DNA from: Clostridiales bacterium UBA4706
GTDB taxonomy: Bacteria; Bacillota; Clostridia; Oscillospirales; Oscillospiraceae
Reading direction: 5' to 3'
DNA length: 17,942 nt
Assembly: GCA_002404605.1 (NCBI GenBank)
Contig: DHKA01000027.1
Location: 1 to 17,942 of the forward strand
Shown here one piece after another: positions 1 through 5,422 of the stretch. A program made the translations under genes and the position numbers. Under the pieces are notes generated by a model that saw only the letters and a list, made by a program, of their open reading frames with translations, was not told the DNA's origin and did not search any database. Within the stretch, counting starts at the first letter, position 1. Every line of letters begins with the position of its first letter.

Positions 1-432
1 CACCTCGTCGATGGAGTAGACGTGGATATCTTCGGGCGCTACGTAGTGCAGATAAATGTTATAGATCCCGGCGCTGTAACGCATGTAGTGCGCCATGTGC
101 GGCGGAGCTACGACATAGTCCAGCTCCAGCGCGGGGTTTGCCGCAAGCTCCGGCGCACTGCACGATTTTCCGGTGAACGCATAGCCCGGCGCAGCGGCGC
201 GGCGCGCGGCGTTGATCTTCCGCACCGCCTCCACGACTTCAAAAAGCCGGGCGCGGCCCGGAATGCCATAAGCTTTGAGTGCCGGAGACACCGCAAGGCA
301 GATCGTCTTTTCCGTGCGGGTCGGGTCCGCCACGACGAGATTTGCTGTCATCGGGTCAAGACCACGCTCCATGCACTCCACCGAGGCATAGAACGACTTG
401 AGATCGATGGCAAGATATGTCCGTTCGCCCAT
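1..432 (-). CDS. Y-family translesion DNA polymerase (UmuC/DinB-like), N-terminal part
   Basis: The 144 visible codons begin MGERTYLAIDLKSFYASVEC, the palm start of Y-family (lesion-bypass) DNA polymerases. The D of AIDLKSFYASVEC is the first metal-binding aspartate, and the last visible residues, YSIDEV, hold the second catalytic Asp-Glu pair. The insert between them (residues about 55-130, containing TGKSCSAPELA and PPHMAHYMRYSAGIYNIY) is longer than in DinB and fits the UmuC/UvrX-like Firmicute branch. The gene runs off the left edge, so the fingers, thumb and little-finger domains are not seen. The start at 432 is supported by AAAGGAGG a few bases upstream and a good promoter at 464-492. 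These enzymes copy damaged DNA at low fidelity and are often SOS-induced, but I see no LexA-type CGAAC-N4-GTTCG box here. The exact subfamily is uncertain. Confidence 0.88.
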   Translation of the reverse strand, partial: MGERTYLAIDLKSFYASVECMERGLDPMTANLVVADPTRTEKTICLAVSPALKAYGIPGRARLFEVVEAVRKINAARRAAAPGYAFTGKSCSAPELAANPALELDYVVAPPHMAHYMRYSAGIYNIYLHYVAPEDIHVYSIDEV

Positions 433-463
433 GGCGCACCTCCTTTACGATTTGCTCGTTTCC

Positions 464-492
464 ATTATATTAGCTTATTGAGCGAATTTCAA
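464..492 (-). promoter_or_regulatory. Promoter of the Y-family polymerase gene
   Basis: Read on the minus strand, TTGAAA (492-487) and a perfect TATAAT (469-464) are separated by exactly 17 bases, a near-consensus housekeeping sigma promoter. The -10 lies about 30 bases before the start codon at 432. No LexA-like dyad overlaps it. Confidence 0.8.
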
Positions 493-531
493 GAGGAAGG
501 TTTTGCGGCAGCGTTGTACATTTATGCAAAA

Positions 532-557
532 CTCCCCGACGCCAGGGCGTCGGGGAG
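532..557 (-). terminator. Hairpin terminator after the methyltransferase
   Basis: Perfect arms CTCCCCGACGCC (532-543) and GGCGTCGGGGAG (546-557) surround a 2-base centre; the loop is likely opened by the inner pairs. On the minus strand the stem is followed by TTTT, 17 bases after the stop of the methyltransferase gene. AAAA on the other side would let it work weakly in both directions. Confidence 0.8.
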
Positions 558-573
558 AAAAGCTGCAATAAAA

Positions 574-1416
574 TTATTCCTTCGGCAGGAAGTCCAGCCG
601 GACGATCCGCATTTTCATGCTGCCGTCGCCGACGCGCGAGAGGAAGCGGAAGAAAGCGCTCACAGACGGATCTTTGAGATCGTTATACCCGAGCATGTAC
701 CCGCGCGAGGACACCCGAAGAGACTCGCCCCATGCGGAGATCTCGGCCACTGCGTCCTCCACGGAAAAATACGCGCTGACGTCCTGGATCTTCGCCTGCT
801 TGATCCATGTTTTGAGCATGAGCTTGACGGCCTTTTTCCCGGCGGCGTCGAACACGAGCCTCCCGCCCGGAAACGCCTCCGCCATGGAGAGCACGAGTGC
901 TTTCACCTGCAGCGTGAGGAAATAATAGAACACGCCCGCGGCGAAGAACACCGCGCCGCCGGAGGCGTCGATCTCGGAAAACCACGATGTATCATTCAGA
1001 TCGCAGGGGATATTCTTCTCCCGCTCCCCTGCCGGGAGCAGCGCATCGCGCACGGCGATCACGTCCGGAAAGTCCAGATTGTAGATTTTGCACGTGCCGT
1101 TATCGCAGCTGCGGCCCGTATCGTCCAGCCCACAGCCGAGATTCACGACCGCCGCGTTCGGATGTTCCTTGAGATAATCGCGCACCTCCCACGCGAGGTC
1201 GTTCTGCCGCATGGCGACTTCGAGAAAGCCAAAGCGATGCATGAGACTGCCGGACTTCTTTTCGAGCGCGGAAAAATCGTAATCCACCTGTTCGATGAGC
1301 CGGAGCGCGGTCTCATCATAGAAAAGACGCGGGTAAAGCTCCGAGCACATCTTCCGGCCGTACACCGGAATGGCGAGCGTTTCCTGCACGGTGTTTTTTT
1401 CGATCGAATACTTCAT
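574..1416 (-). CDS. Class I SAM-dependent methyltransferase, leucine carboxyl methyltransferase (LCM/COG3315) type
   Basis: This 280-residue protein carries the SAM-binding glycine motif VNLGCGLDD (residues 91-99) and the acidic strand-2 motif NLDFPDVI (113-120). It also has AAGVFYYF (159-166), the form of post-motif usual in the LCM/COG3315 group, whose annotated members include protein phosphatase carboxyl methyltransferases and O-methyltransferases of polyketide clusters. The length matches the bacterial members. The substrate is unknown: there is no polyketide or peptide cluster nearby and no phosphatase target, and the gene is alone between two terminators. The ATG at 1416 has AGGAGGA eight bases upstream. 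A 12-bp palindrome covers this ribosome binding site (see its own entry). The enzyme should be cytoplasmic, with no signal peptide or membrane segment. Family assignment is firm; the role is not. Confidence 0.85.
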   Translation of the reverse strand: MKYSIEKNTVQETLAIPVYGRKMCSELYPRLFYDETALRLIEQVDYDFSALEKKSGSLMHRFGFLEVAMRQNDLAWEVRDYLKEHPNAAVVNLGCGLDDTGRSCDNGTCKIYNLDFPDVIAVRDALLPAGEREKNIPCDLNDTSWFSEIDASGGAVFFAAGVFYYFLTLQVKALVLSMAEAFPGGRLVFDAAGKKAVKLMLKTWIKQAKIQDVSAYFSVEDAVAEISAWGESLRVSSRGYMLGYNDLKDPSVSAFFRFLSRVGDGSMKMRIVRLDFLPKE

Positions 1417-1424
1417 GGCTTCCT

Positions 1425-1436
1425 CCTGTTAACAGG
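1425..1436 (-). promoter_or_regulatory. Perfect 12-bp palindrome over the methyltransferase ribosome binding site
   Basis: CCTGTTAACAGG is self-complementary and shares its last bases with the AGGAGGA Shine-Dalgarno of the methyltransferase gene. It could be an operator, or a small hairpin that hides the ribosome binding site in the mRNA. Function is inferred from position only. Confidence 0.35.
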
Positions 1437-1464
1437 TTAGCATAGACTAACTATTCGGCATAGG

Positions 1465-1481
1465 AAAAGCCGCCTTGCGGC
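1465..1481 (-). terminator. Terminator of the azlC-azlD operon
   Basis: On the minus strand GCCGC-AAG-GCGGC (1481-1469) is followed directly by TTTT (1468-1465). It lies about 75 bases past the azlD stop and ahead of the next gene. The 5-bp GC stem and short T run make it a modest terminator. Confidence 0.6.
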
Positions 1482-1557
1482 AGCTTTTCTCTATAAATCT
1501 TTGTGCAGTGATTATAGCGTATACCCGTAAAAAAAGCAACCGCTTTTGCCGGAAAAC

Positions 1558-1869
1558 TCAAAGCAGTCCAAGCAGAAGCTCCGCGGCGAACGCCACGCCG
1601 CAGCATGAGGCCGCCACGGTGATAAGTCCGCCGCCGCGCCAGGCGATGACGATCCCGGCCATGAGCGCCGCGGCGCCCGCGATGGGCTGCTCCGTCGCCT
1701 GCACGATGGCGGGGAACGTCATCACGGCGAGGGTCACATACGGCACGTAGTAAAGGAACGAGCGGAGGAACCGGCTGCGGATGGGCTTTCGGATGAGCGT
1801 GAGCGGCAGAACGCGGACAAGGTATGTGACGAGCGCCGCCGTCAGGATGGAGAGAAGCGTTTTTGTCAT
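1558..1869 (-). CDS. azlD: AzlD family branched-chain amino acid exporter subunit
   Basis: This 103-residue, highly hydrophobic protein has three to four predicted membrane segments, around residues 5-20, 38-60, 64-78 and 81-102. It contains the AzlD-type pattern YLVRVLPLTLIRKP (residues 16-29) followed by FLYYVPYVTLAVMTFPA (38-54). AzlD is the small partner of AzlC; together they export branched-chain amino acids and analogues such as 4-azaleucine. The ATG at 1869 overlaps the azlC stop as ATGA, so the two are translationally coupled. The length is normal for the family. A much longer frame open upstream of this start is only a shadow of azlC. Confidence 0.88.
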   Translation of the reverse strand: MTKTLLSILTAALVTYLVRVLPLTLIRKPIRSRFLRSFLYYVPYVTLAVMTFPAIVQATEQPIAGAAALMAGIVIAWRGGGLITVAASCCGVAFAAELLLGLL

Positions 1870-2600
1870 GCCGCCGCCTCCTCTTCCACCGGGCGCGGGA
1901 ACAAAATGGCCGCAAGCGCCGAAATGACGACCGTGAGAATGATCGTCCGGTTGCCGGAGGAAAGTTCGCGCAGCACCGGCAGGAACGCAAACGCCGCGCT
2001 CGCGGCGAAGGCCGCGAGCACGCAGCCGAGCACCACGCGGTTTTCCTTCGCCGGGGGAACGATGATAGCGAGGAACATGCCGTAGAGCGCCACACTGAGC
2101 GCGCTCACGATGCGCGCCGGGAGCAGGTTGCCCATGAAAATGCCGAGCGCCGTGCCCGCCGCCCACAGCGGAATGGATGCCGTCATCGCGCCATAGAAAT
2201 ACCGCGGCTCCACGCAGCCCGGCCGGGCGATCGTGATGCCGAAGAGCTCATCGGTCACGTCAAAGCCGATGAAAAAGCGATGGTAAAACGGCATATCGGG
2301 GCTCATGCGCTGACTGAGCGCGCAGCTCATAAGGAGATACCGGGCGTTGATGATGAGCGTTGCGAGCGCGATCTCCACGCAGGCCGCGCCGCTGCCGATG
2401 AGCGTGAAGAGCGCGTACTCGCCCGCCGAGGCGTTGCAGAGAAGACTGGAGAGCAGTCCCTGCGCTACGGTGAGCCCGGCGTTGCGCGCGGCAATGCCGA
2501 GGGAGAACGACACGGCAAAATAGCCGAGACCGATGGGAAAGCCGTCGCGCAGGCCTTCAAAATAGACGCTGCGGCGGCTGTTGGAATACGTTTGCTTCAT
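1866..2600 (-). CDS. azlC: AzlC family branched-chain amino acid exporter subunit
   Basis: This 244-residue membrane protein shows the AzlC signature: FEGLRDGFPIGLGYFAVSFS near the N-terminus (residues 14-33), then INARYLLM and GFDVTDELF. About seven hydrophobic segments follow the family layout. It is the large subunit of the AzlCD branched-chain amino acid exporter in the cell membrane. The start at 2600 (MKQTYSNSRR) gives the usual family length; the frame stays open to 2780, but that extension is not AzlC-like and would run through the promoter. The Shine-Dalgarno is weak (AGAAAGAAG). The gene ends in an ATGA overlap with azlD. A promoter with a dyad over its -10 lies just upstream, which suggests regulation, although no Lrp-type regulator gene is adjacent. 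Confidence 0.9.
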   Translation of the reverse strand: MKQTYSNSRRSVYFEGLRDGFPIGLGYFAVSFSLGIAARNAGLTVAQGLLSSLLCNASAGEYALFTLIGSGAACVEIALATLIINARYLLMSCALSQRMSPDMPFYHRFFIGFDVTDELFGITIARPGCVEPRYFYGAMTASIPLWAAGTALGIFMGNLLPARIVSALSVALYGMFLAIIVPPAKENRVVLGCVLAAFAASAAFAFLPVLRELSSGNRTIILTVVISALAAILFPRPVEEEAAA

Positions 2601-2633
2601 AGCGGCTTCTTTCTTCTGGTAATAGAGGTACGA

Positions 2634-2668
2634 GGACAACTTGTACCATATTTGTCCCGCTCTGGCAA
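2634..2668 (-). promoter_or_regulatory. azlCD promoter with dyad over the -10 region
   Basis: On the minus strand TTGCCA (2668-2663), 17 bases, then TACAAG (2645-2640) form a plausible sigma-A promoter, about 40 bases before the azlC start. Inverted arms GGACAA (2634-2639) and TTGTCC (2652-2657), 12 bases apart, enclose the -10 and could be a repressor site. The promoter is moderately supported; the operator is inference. Confidence 0.5.
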
Positions 2669-2706
2669 GGGCTTTTCCGAAAGAAGCGAAGAAAAACCGA
2701 TTCTGC

Positions 2707-3239
2707 TTATTCGTTCCGGTCTTTGATCTGCCGGTACCGGCAAAAGAAGCGGACAAAGAGATAGATATATAGCCCCACAATGATGCCGAGCGTTACGGCA
2801 AGGAACGGTTCTGCCCGAGAGATCGCGCGGAGAAGCCCCGGCAGCAGAACGCAGAGAAAAACCGCGAGCAGCGGCAGCATCCGCCCGCGTCCGACCCGTT
2901 CAAGCAGCTGAAGGCGCGAGGTGTCATCGCAGAAGATCTCCTCCGCGCCGTCGGTCTGCGAGGCGCTTTTGCGGAATTAGCTGTAGCCCAGGTAGTCCTG
3001 CAGATACTCCCAGCCGCAATCGGCAAAGAGCTGCGCATATTCTTCCTGTGTGCCAGTCCGTCCGCGTTATAATCGAGCTGGTAGATCACGTCCTCCGGCT
3101 CGCATTTTTCAAAATGGTATACGCAGAGCGCCGTCAGCCGGACAAACTTCCAGCCCTGCCGGTGCATCTCCCGCAGATAGTCCCGCACTTTTTCCCAGTC
3201 CACAACGCTGAAAAATTTTACGGTCTTTTTCGTTTCCAT
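2707..3239 (-). pseudogene. DUF2812 membrane protein gene, inactivated by a frameshift and a stop codon
   Basis: The first 64 codons (METKKTVKFF ... CEPEDVIYQLDYNADGLAH) are a clear DUF2812 domain. After the His codon at 3050-3048 one base is missing. The family reading then resumes one frame over from 3045 as EEYAQLFADCGWEYLQDYLG, followed by YS, an in-frame TAA at 2979-2977 where the family has a Tyr (YSYFRK pattern), then FRKSASQTDGAEEIFCDD and two hydrophobic segments (MLPLLAVFLCVLLPGLL and PFLAVTLGIIVGLYIYLF), ending at TAA 2709-2707. Repaired, it would be about 177 residues, normal for the family. The in-frame product of the intact start is a 148-residue protein with a nonsense C-terminus. 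The start abuts the padR stop (TAAATG), the standard PadR-DUF2812 pairing. A single sequencing error could explain one lesion but hardly both. The role of DUF2812 proteins is not known. Confidence 0.85.
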
Positions 3240-3554
3240 TTACTTTCCCTCCTGCGCGATGCGGTACAGCCGCTCAATGCGCGCGATCTCCGTTTGGAGC
3301 ACCTCCCGCCCCAGGGCGGTGATCTCATAAATTTTCCGCTTCTCTTCCTCGCGGACAAAACGGATCAATCCGTCCTTCTCCATTTTGGAAAGACTTCCGT
3401 ACATTGTGCCGGGCGCGAGTTTTATCGCTCCCTCCGTCAACCGTTCCACCGTCTGCACAACGCCGTACCCGTGGTTCGGCGTTTTCAGACAAAGCAAAAT
3501 GTAAAACGCCGTTTCCGTCATCGGCACATACACCTTTCGGATGTGCGCGTCCAT
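3240..3554 (-). CDS. PadR family transcriptional regulator
   Basis: This 104-residue protein is a PadR-type winged helix. It contains TETAFYILLCLKTPNHGYGV (residues 13-32), then LAPGTMYGSLSKMEKDGLI, the conserved recognition-helix region, and the wing REEEKRKIYEITALGREVL, followed by a short C-terminal dimerisation helix. PadR proteins act as dimeric repressors, often of their own operon and of an adjacent membrane protein gene. The ATG at 3554 has AAAGGAGG upstream; the open frame reaches 3647 but that part covers the operator and promoter. The stop touches the start of the DUF2812 pseudogene with no gap. The gene itself looks intact, and the dyads at 3591-3623 are its likely own operator. 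Confidence 0.9.
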   Translation of the reverse strand: MDAHIRKVYVPMTETAFYILLCLKTPNHGYGVVQTVERLTEGAIKLAPGTMYGSLSKMEKDGLIRFVREEEKRKIYEITALGREVLQTEIARIERLYRIAQEGK

Positions 3555-3590
3555 GCTGCCGCCTCCTTTTATATATCTCGCCGCGATGCA

Positions 3591-3623
3591 TCGCACTGCG
3601 ATAGTCAATATATCGCAGTGCGA
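3591..3623. promoter_or_regulatory. Double dyad, probable PadR operator
   Basis: TCGCACTGCGATA (3591-3603) and TATCGCAGTGCGA (3611-3623) form a perfect 13-bp inverted repeat with 7 bases between. Each arm is itself a palindrome, TCGCA-N-TGCGA, so there are two nested dimer sites. The right-hand arm and spacer overlap the -10 and spacer of the padR promoter, a repressor position. The same block lies about 80-110 bases upstream of the divergent transporter gene. Confidence 0.7.
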
Positions 3624-3635
3624 GCTATTTGTCAC
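3607..3635 (-). promoter_or_regulatory. padR promoter
   Basis: On the minus strand GTGACA (3635-3630) and TATATT (3612-3607) are 17 bases apart, each 5 of 6 to consensus. The operator dyad covers the -10. The -10 lies about 50 bases ahead of the padR start. Confidence 0.65.
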
Positions 3636-3650
3636 CCCCTTTTTCACACC

Positions 3651-3680
3651 TTGACAGTGTGTGTATAATTATTCTATTAA
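3651..3680 (+). promoter_or_regulatory. Candidate promoter of the EamA transporter gene
   Basis: TTGACA (3651-3656), 18 bases, then TATTAA (3675-3680). A perfect TATAAT also sits at 3664-3669, but only 7 bases from that TTGACA, so the two cannot pair; the TATAAT would need TTTTCA (3641-3646, 17-base spacer) instead. Which pair is used cannot be told from sequence. Confidence 0.5.
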
Positions 3681-3703
3681 AGATAAATATAGGAGTGAGG
3701 TCG

Positions 3704-4600
3704 TTGAACAAGTCCCAACGAAAGAGAGAGCGCACGCTCGGTATCCTCTGTATTTTAGGTGCAGCATTCTGTTTTTCGCTGATGTCGGTTTTTGTCCGGC
3801 TTGCCGGAGATGTTCCCACGATGCAGAAGATCTTCTTCCGCAATCTGGTAGCGACGGCTGCCGCATTTGTGATCCTTTTGCGGGAAGGCAAGGGTTTTCG
3901 CATTCATAAAGGCTGTCTCAGCGGGCATCTGGCGCGGAGCATCACCGGCATGCTCGGCATGATCGCCAATTTCTGGGCCATTGACCACCTCGGCATGGCC
4001 GACGCCAACATGCTCAACAAGCTATCGCCGTTCTTCGCCATTCTCATGTCCATGTTCGTCCTGCGCGAGTACCCGAATCTGGTAGATATTCTCAGCGTCG
4101 TCGCGGCGTTTATCGGCGCGGTGTTCGTTGTGCGTCCGGGCGCGGGACTTGCAAGCCTTCCGGCGCTCATCGGCGTGCTCGGCGGACTTGGCGCGGGCGC
4201 TGCGTATACTTTTGTCCGGCAGATGAGTCAGAAGGGCGAGCGCGGGCCGGAGATCGTAATGTTCTTCTCTACGTTCACCTGCGTCTGTTCCATTCCGTTT
4301 TTTGCTTTCAACTTTCAACCGATGACCGCCCGGCAGTGGATCTTTCTGCTGCTGGCCGGCTGCGCCGCAGCGGGCGGACAGCTCTCCATCACCGCCGCTT
4401 ACCGCCACGCCCCGGCGAAGGAGATCTCCGTATTTGACTATTCGCAGATCGTCTATGCGGCGCTCTGGGGCTTTCTCCTCTTCGGCGAGATCCCGGACGC
4501 GCTGAGCTTTGTCGGCTATGCGATCATTATCGGCGCGGCGGTGTTCCGCTGCATTTTCAATCTGCGCGCGGATAAAAAGACCGCCGCGAAAAAGAGCTGA
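3704..4600 (+). CDS. DMT superfamily transporter (EamA family)
   Basis: This 298-residue protein has ten hydrophobic segments in two halves, the layout of EamA drug/metabolite transporters. The first half opens LGILCILGAAFCFSLMSVFVR and includes the conserved FFRNLVA and MLNKLSPFFAILMSMFVLRE. The second half opens ALIGVLGGLGAGAAYTFVRQ and ends with SVFDYSQIVYAALWGFLLFGE, followed by a last segment and a basic tail. These are cytoplasmic-membrane carriers for small metabolites; the substrate cannot be deduced. The start is taken as TTG at 3704, which has AGGAG eight bases upstream. An in-frame GTG at 3695 lies on the Shine-Dalgarno itself, and the frame open from 3629 would begin inside the promoter. 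It is a single-gene unit with its own terminator, divergent from padR, so it may share the PadR operator region. Confidence 0.87.
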   Translation: MNKSQRKRERTLGILCILGAAFCFSLMSVFVRLAGDVPTMQKIFFRNLVATAAAFVILLREGKGFRIHKGCLSGHLARSITGMLGMIANFWAIDHLGMADANMLNKLSPFFAILMSMFVLREYPNLVDILSVVAAFIGAVFVVRPGAGLASLPALIGVLGGLGAGAAYTFVRQMSQKGERGPEIVMFFSTFTCVCSIPFFAFNFQPMTARQWIFLLLAGCAAAGGQLSITAAYRHAPAKEISVFDYSQIVYAALWGFLLFGEIPDALSFVGYAIIIGAAVFRCIFNLRADKKTAAKKS

Positions 4601-4605
4601 TTTTC

Positions 4606-4643
4606 CAGGAGAGGGTATCGCGCGGATACGCTCTCCTGTTTTT
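4606..4643 (+). terminator. Terminator of the EamA transporter gene
   Basis: CAGGAGAG (4606-4613) pairs with CTCTCCTG (4631-4638). An inner GTATC/GATAC stem extends it across one mismatch, and TTTTT follows at 4639-4643. It starts 6 bases past the stop codon. Confidence 0.88.
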
Positions 4644-4653
4644 CGAAAAGTTT

Positions 4654-4670
4654 TTATCGTTTTTCGATAA
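4654..4670. promoter_or_regulatory. Dyad upstream of the DUF2975 operon promoter
   Basis: TTATCG (4654-4659) and CGATAA (4665-4670) form a perfect inverted repeat with a 5-base T spacer, ending 7 bases before the -35. The second gene of the operon encodes a small Xre regulator, so this is a candidate autoregulatory operator. A TTTTCGAAAA palindrome lies just before it (4640-4649). Confidence 0.45.
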
Positions 4671-4677
4671 TTTTATA

Positions 4678-4706
4678 TTGACTTTCAGATTTCAATATGA
4701 TATTCT
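4678..4706 (+). promoter_or_regulatory. Promoter of the DUF2975-xre-DUF4173-trmO run
   Basis: TTGACT (4678-4683), 17 bases, TATTCT (4701-4706), located 20 bases before the DUF2975 start codon. Both boxes are close to consensus and stand in unusually AT-rich sequence. Confidence 0.72.
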
Positions 4707-4726
4707 CCGCTCATGGAGGCGATAGC

Positions 4727-5188
4727 ATGAAACAAAAACTTACCTCGCCGGGCGTCGCCCGGTTCACCAAAGTTCTTCTGGACATTCTCTTTTATGCCGG
4801 GATCGCCGTGACGGTCTCACTGCCGTGGACGATGCGGTGGGCGGCGCGGTTTTATCCCTCGTTCGCAGCGCGGCTCGCGCTGCATACGGTGCTCTTCCTG
4901 CTCGCCGGGGTGTGCGCGGTGCTGATCCTCTTCGAGCTACGGCGGATGCTCAAAACCGTCGTCTCCGGCGACTGTTTCGTCCGGCAGAACGTTTTGAGCC
5001 TGTGCCGCATGGCATACTACGCCTTTGCCATCGCCGCGCTCATGGCGGTGCGGCTCGTCGTGCTCTTCACGCCGGGGATGCTCGCCATCGTATGCGTGTT
5101 TCTGCTGGCGGGACTTTTCTCACTCGTGCTCGCGCAGGTGTTTGACCGCGCCGTGAGCTACAAGCAGGACAACGATCTCACGATCTGA
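4727..5188 (+). CDS. DUF2975 family membrane protein
   Basis: This 153-residue protein has four predicted membrane segments, about residues 15-35, 48-68, 95-112 and 117-137. The first loop carries WTMRWAARFYPSF, and the central cytoplasmic stretch FELRRMLKTVVSGDCFVRQNV is typical of DUF2975, where F..NV follows the second helix pair. No biochemical role is known for the family; it is regularly found next to a small Xre regulator, as here. The ATG at 4727 follows GGAGG at normal spacing; the frame is open from 4697 but that part overlaps the promoter. It is the first gene of a tight plus-strand run, with nine bases to the next start. Confidence 0.83.
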   Translation: MKQKLTSPGVARFTKVLLDILFYAGIAVTVSLPWTMRWAARFYPSFAARLALHTVLFLLAGVCAVLILFELRRMLKTVVSGDCFVRQNVLSLCRMAYYAFAIAALMAVRLVVLFTPGMLAIVCVFLLAGLFSLVLAQVFDRAVSYKQDNDLTI

Positions 5189-5197
5189 GGTAGAGGC

Positions 5198-5422
5198 ATG
5201 ATCGTAGTAAATCTCGATGTAATGATGGCCAAACGGAAGATCGGTCTGGGCGAGCTTGCCGAAAAGGTTGACATAACCATGGCAAATCTTTCCGTTTTAA
5301 AGAACAACAAGGCCCGCGCCGTGCGCTTTTCCACGCTGGACGCGCTCTGCCGGGCGCTGGACTGTCAGCCGGGCGACATTCTCGCCTGGGAACCGGACAA
5401 GGAGGAAGACGATGTATTCTAA
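5198..5422 (+). CDS. Small Xre/Cro family regulator (YozG-like)
   Basis: This 74-residue protein is almost only a helix-turn-helix: VNLDVMMAKRKIGLGELAEKV, DITMANLSVLKNNKARAVRF, then LDALCRALDCQPGDIL, which is the classic Cro/C1 end. It resembles the YozG-type regulators that accompany DUF2975 genes. It probably binds DNA as a dimer and may control its own operon through the dyad at 4654-4670. GAGG precedes the ATG. Its last 11 bases overlap the start of the DUF4173 gene, so translation is coupled. The acidic tail DKEEDDVF has no clear function. Confidence 0.9.
   Translation: MIVVNLDVMMAKRKIGLGELAEKVDITMANLSVLKNNKARAVRFSTLDALCRALDCQPGDILAWEPDKEEDDVF

Noticed and set aside
433..531. SOS (LexA) box before the Y-family polymerase
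   Set aside because: No CGAAC-N4-GTTCG-like sequence is present; only a half-similar CGAGC.
22..1440. Long plus-strand open frame of 472 codons across the polymerase and methyltransferase genes
   Set aside because: It runs antisense to two well-supported genes and a terminator; the protein is Arg/His-rich with no domain. GC-rich codon bias leaves such frames open.
2601..2780. N-terminal extension of AzlC to 2780
   Set aside because: The extra 60 residues are not AzlC-like and overlap the end of the DUF2812 pseudogene and the azlCD promoter.
3651..3669. Perfect TTGACA and perfect TATAAT near the EamA gene read as one promoter
   Set aside because: They are only 7 bases apart, too close to be used together.
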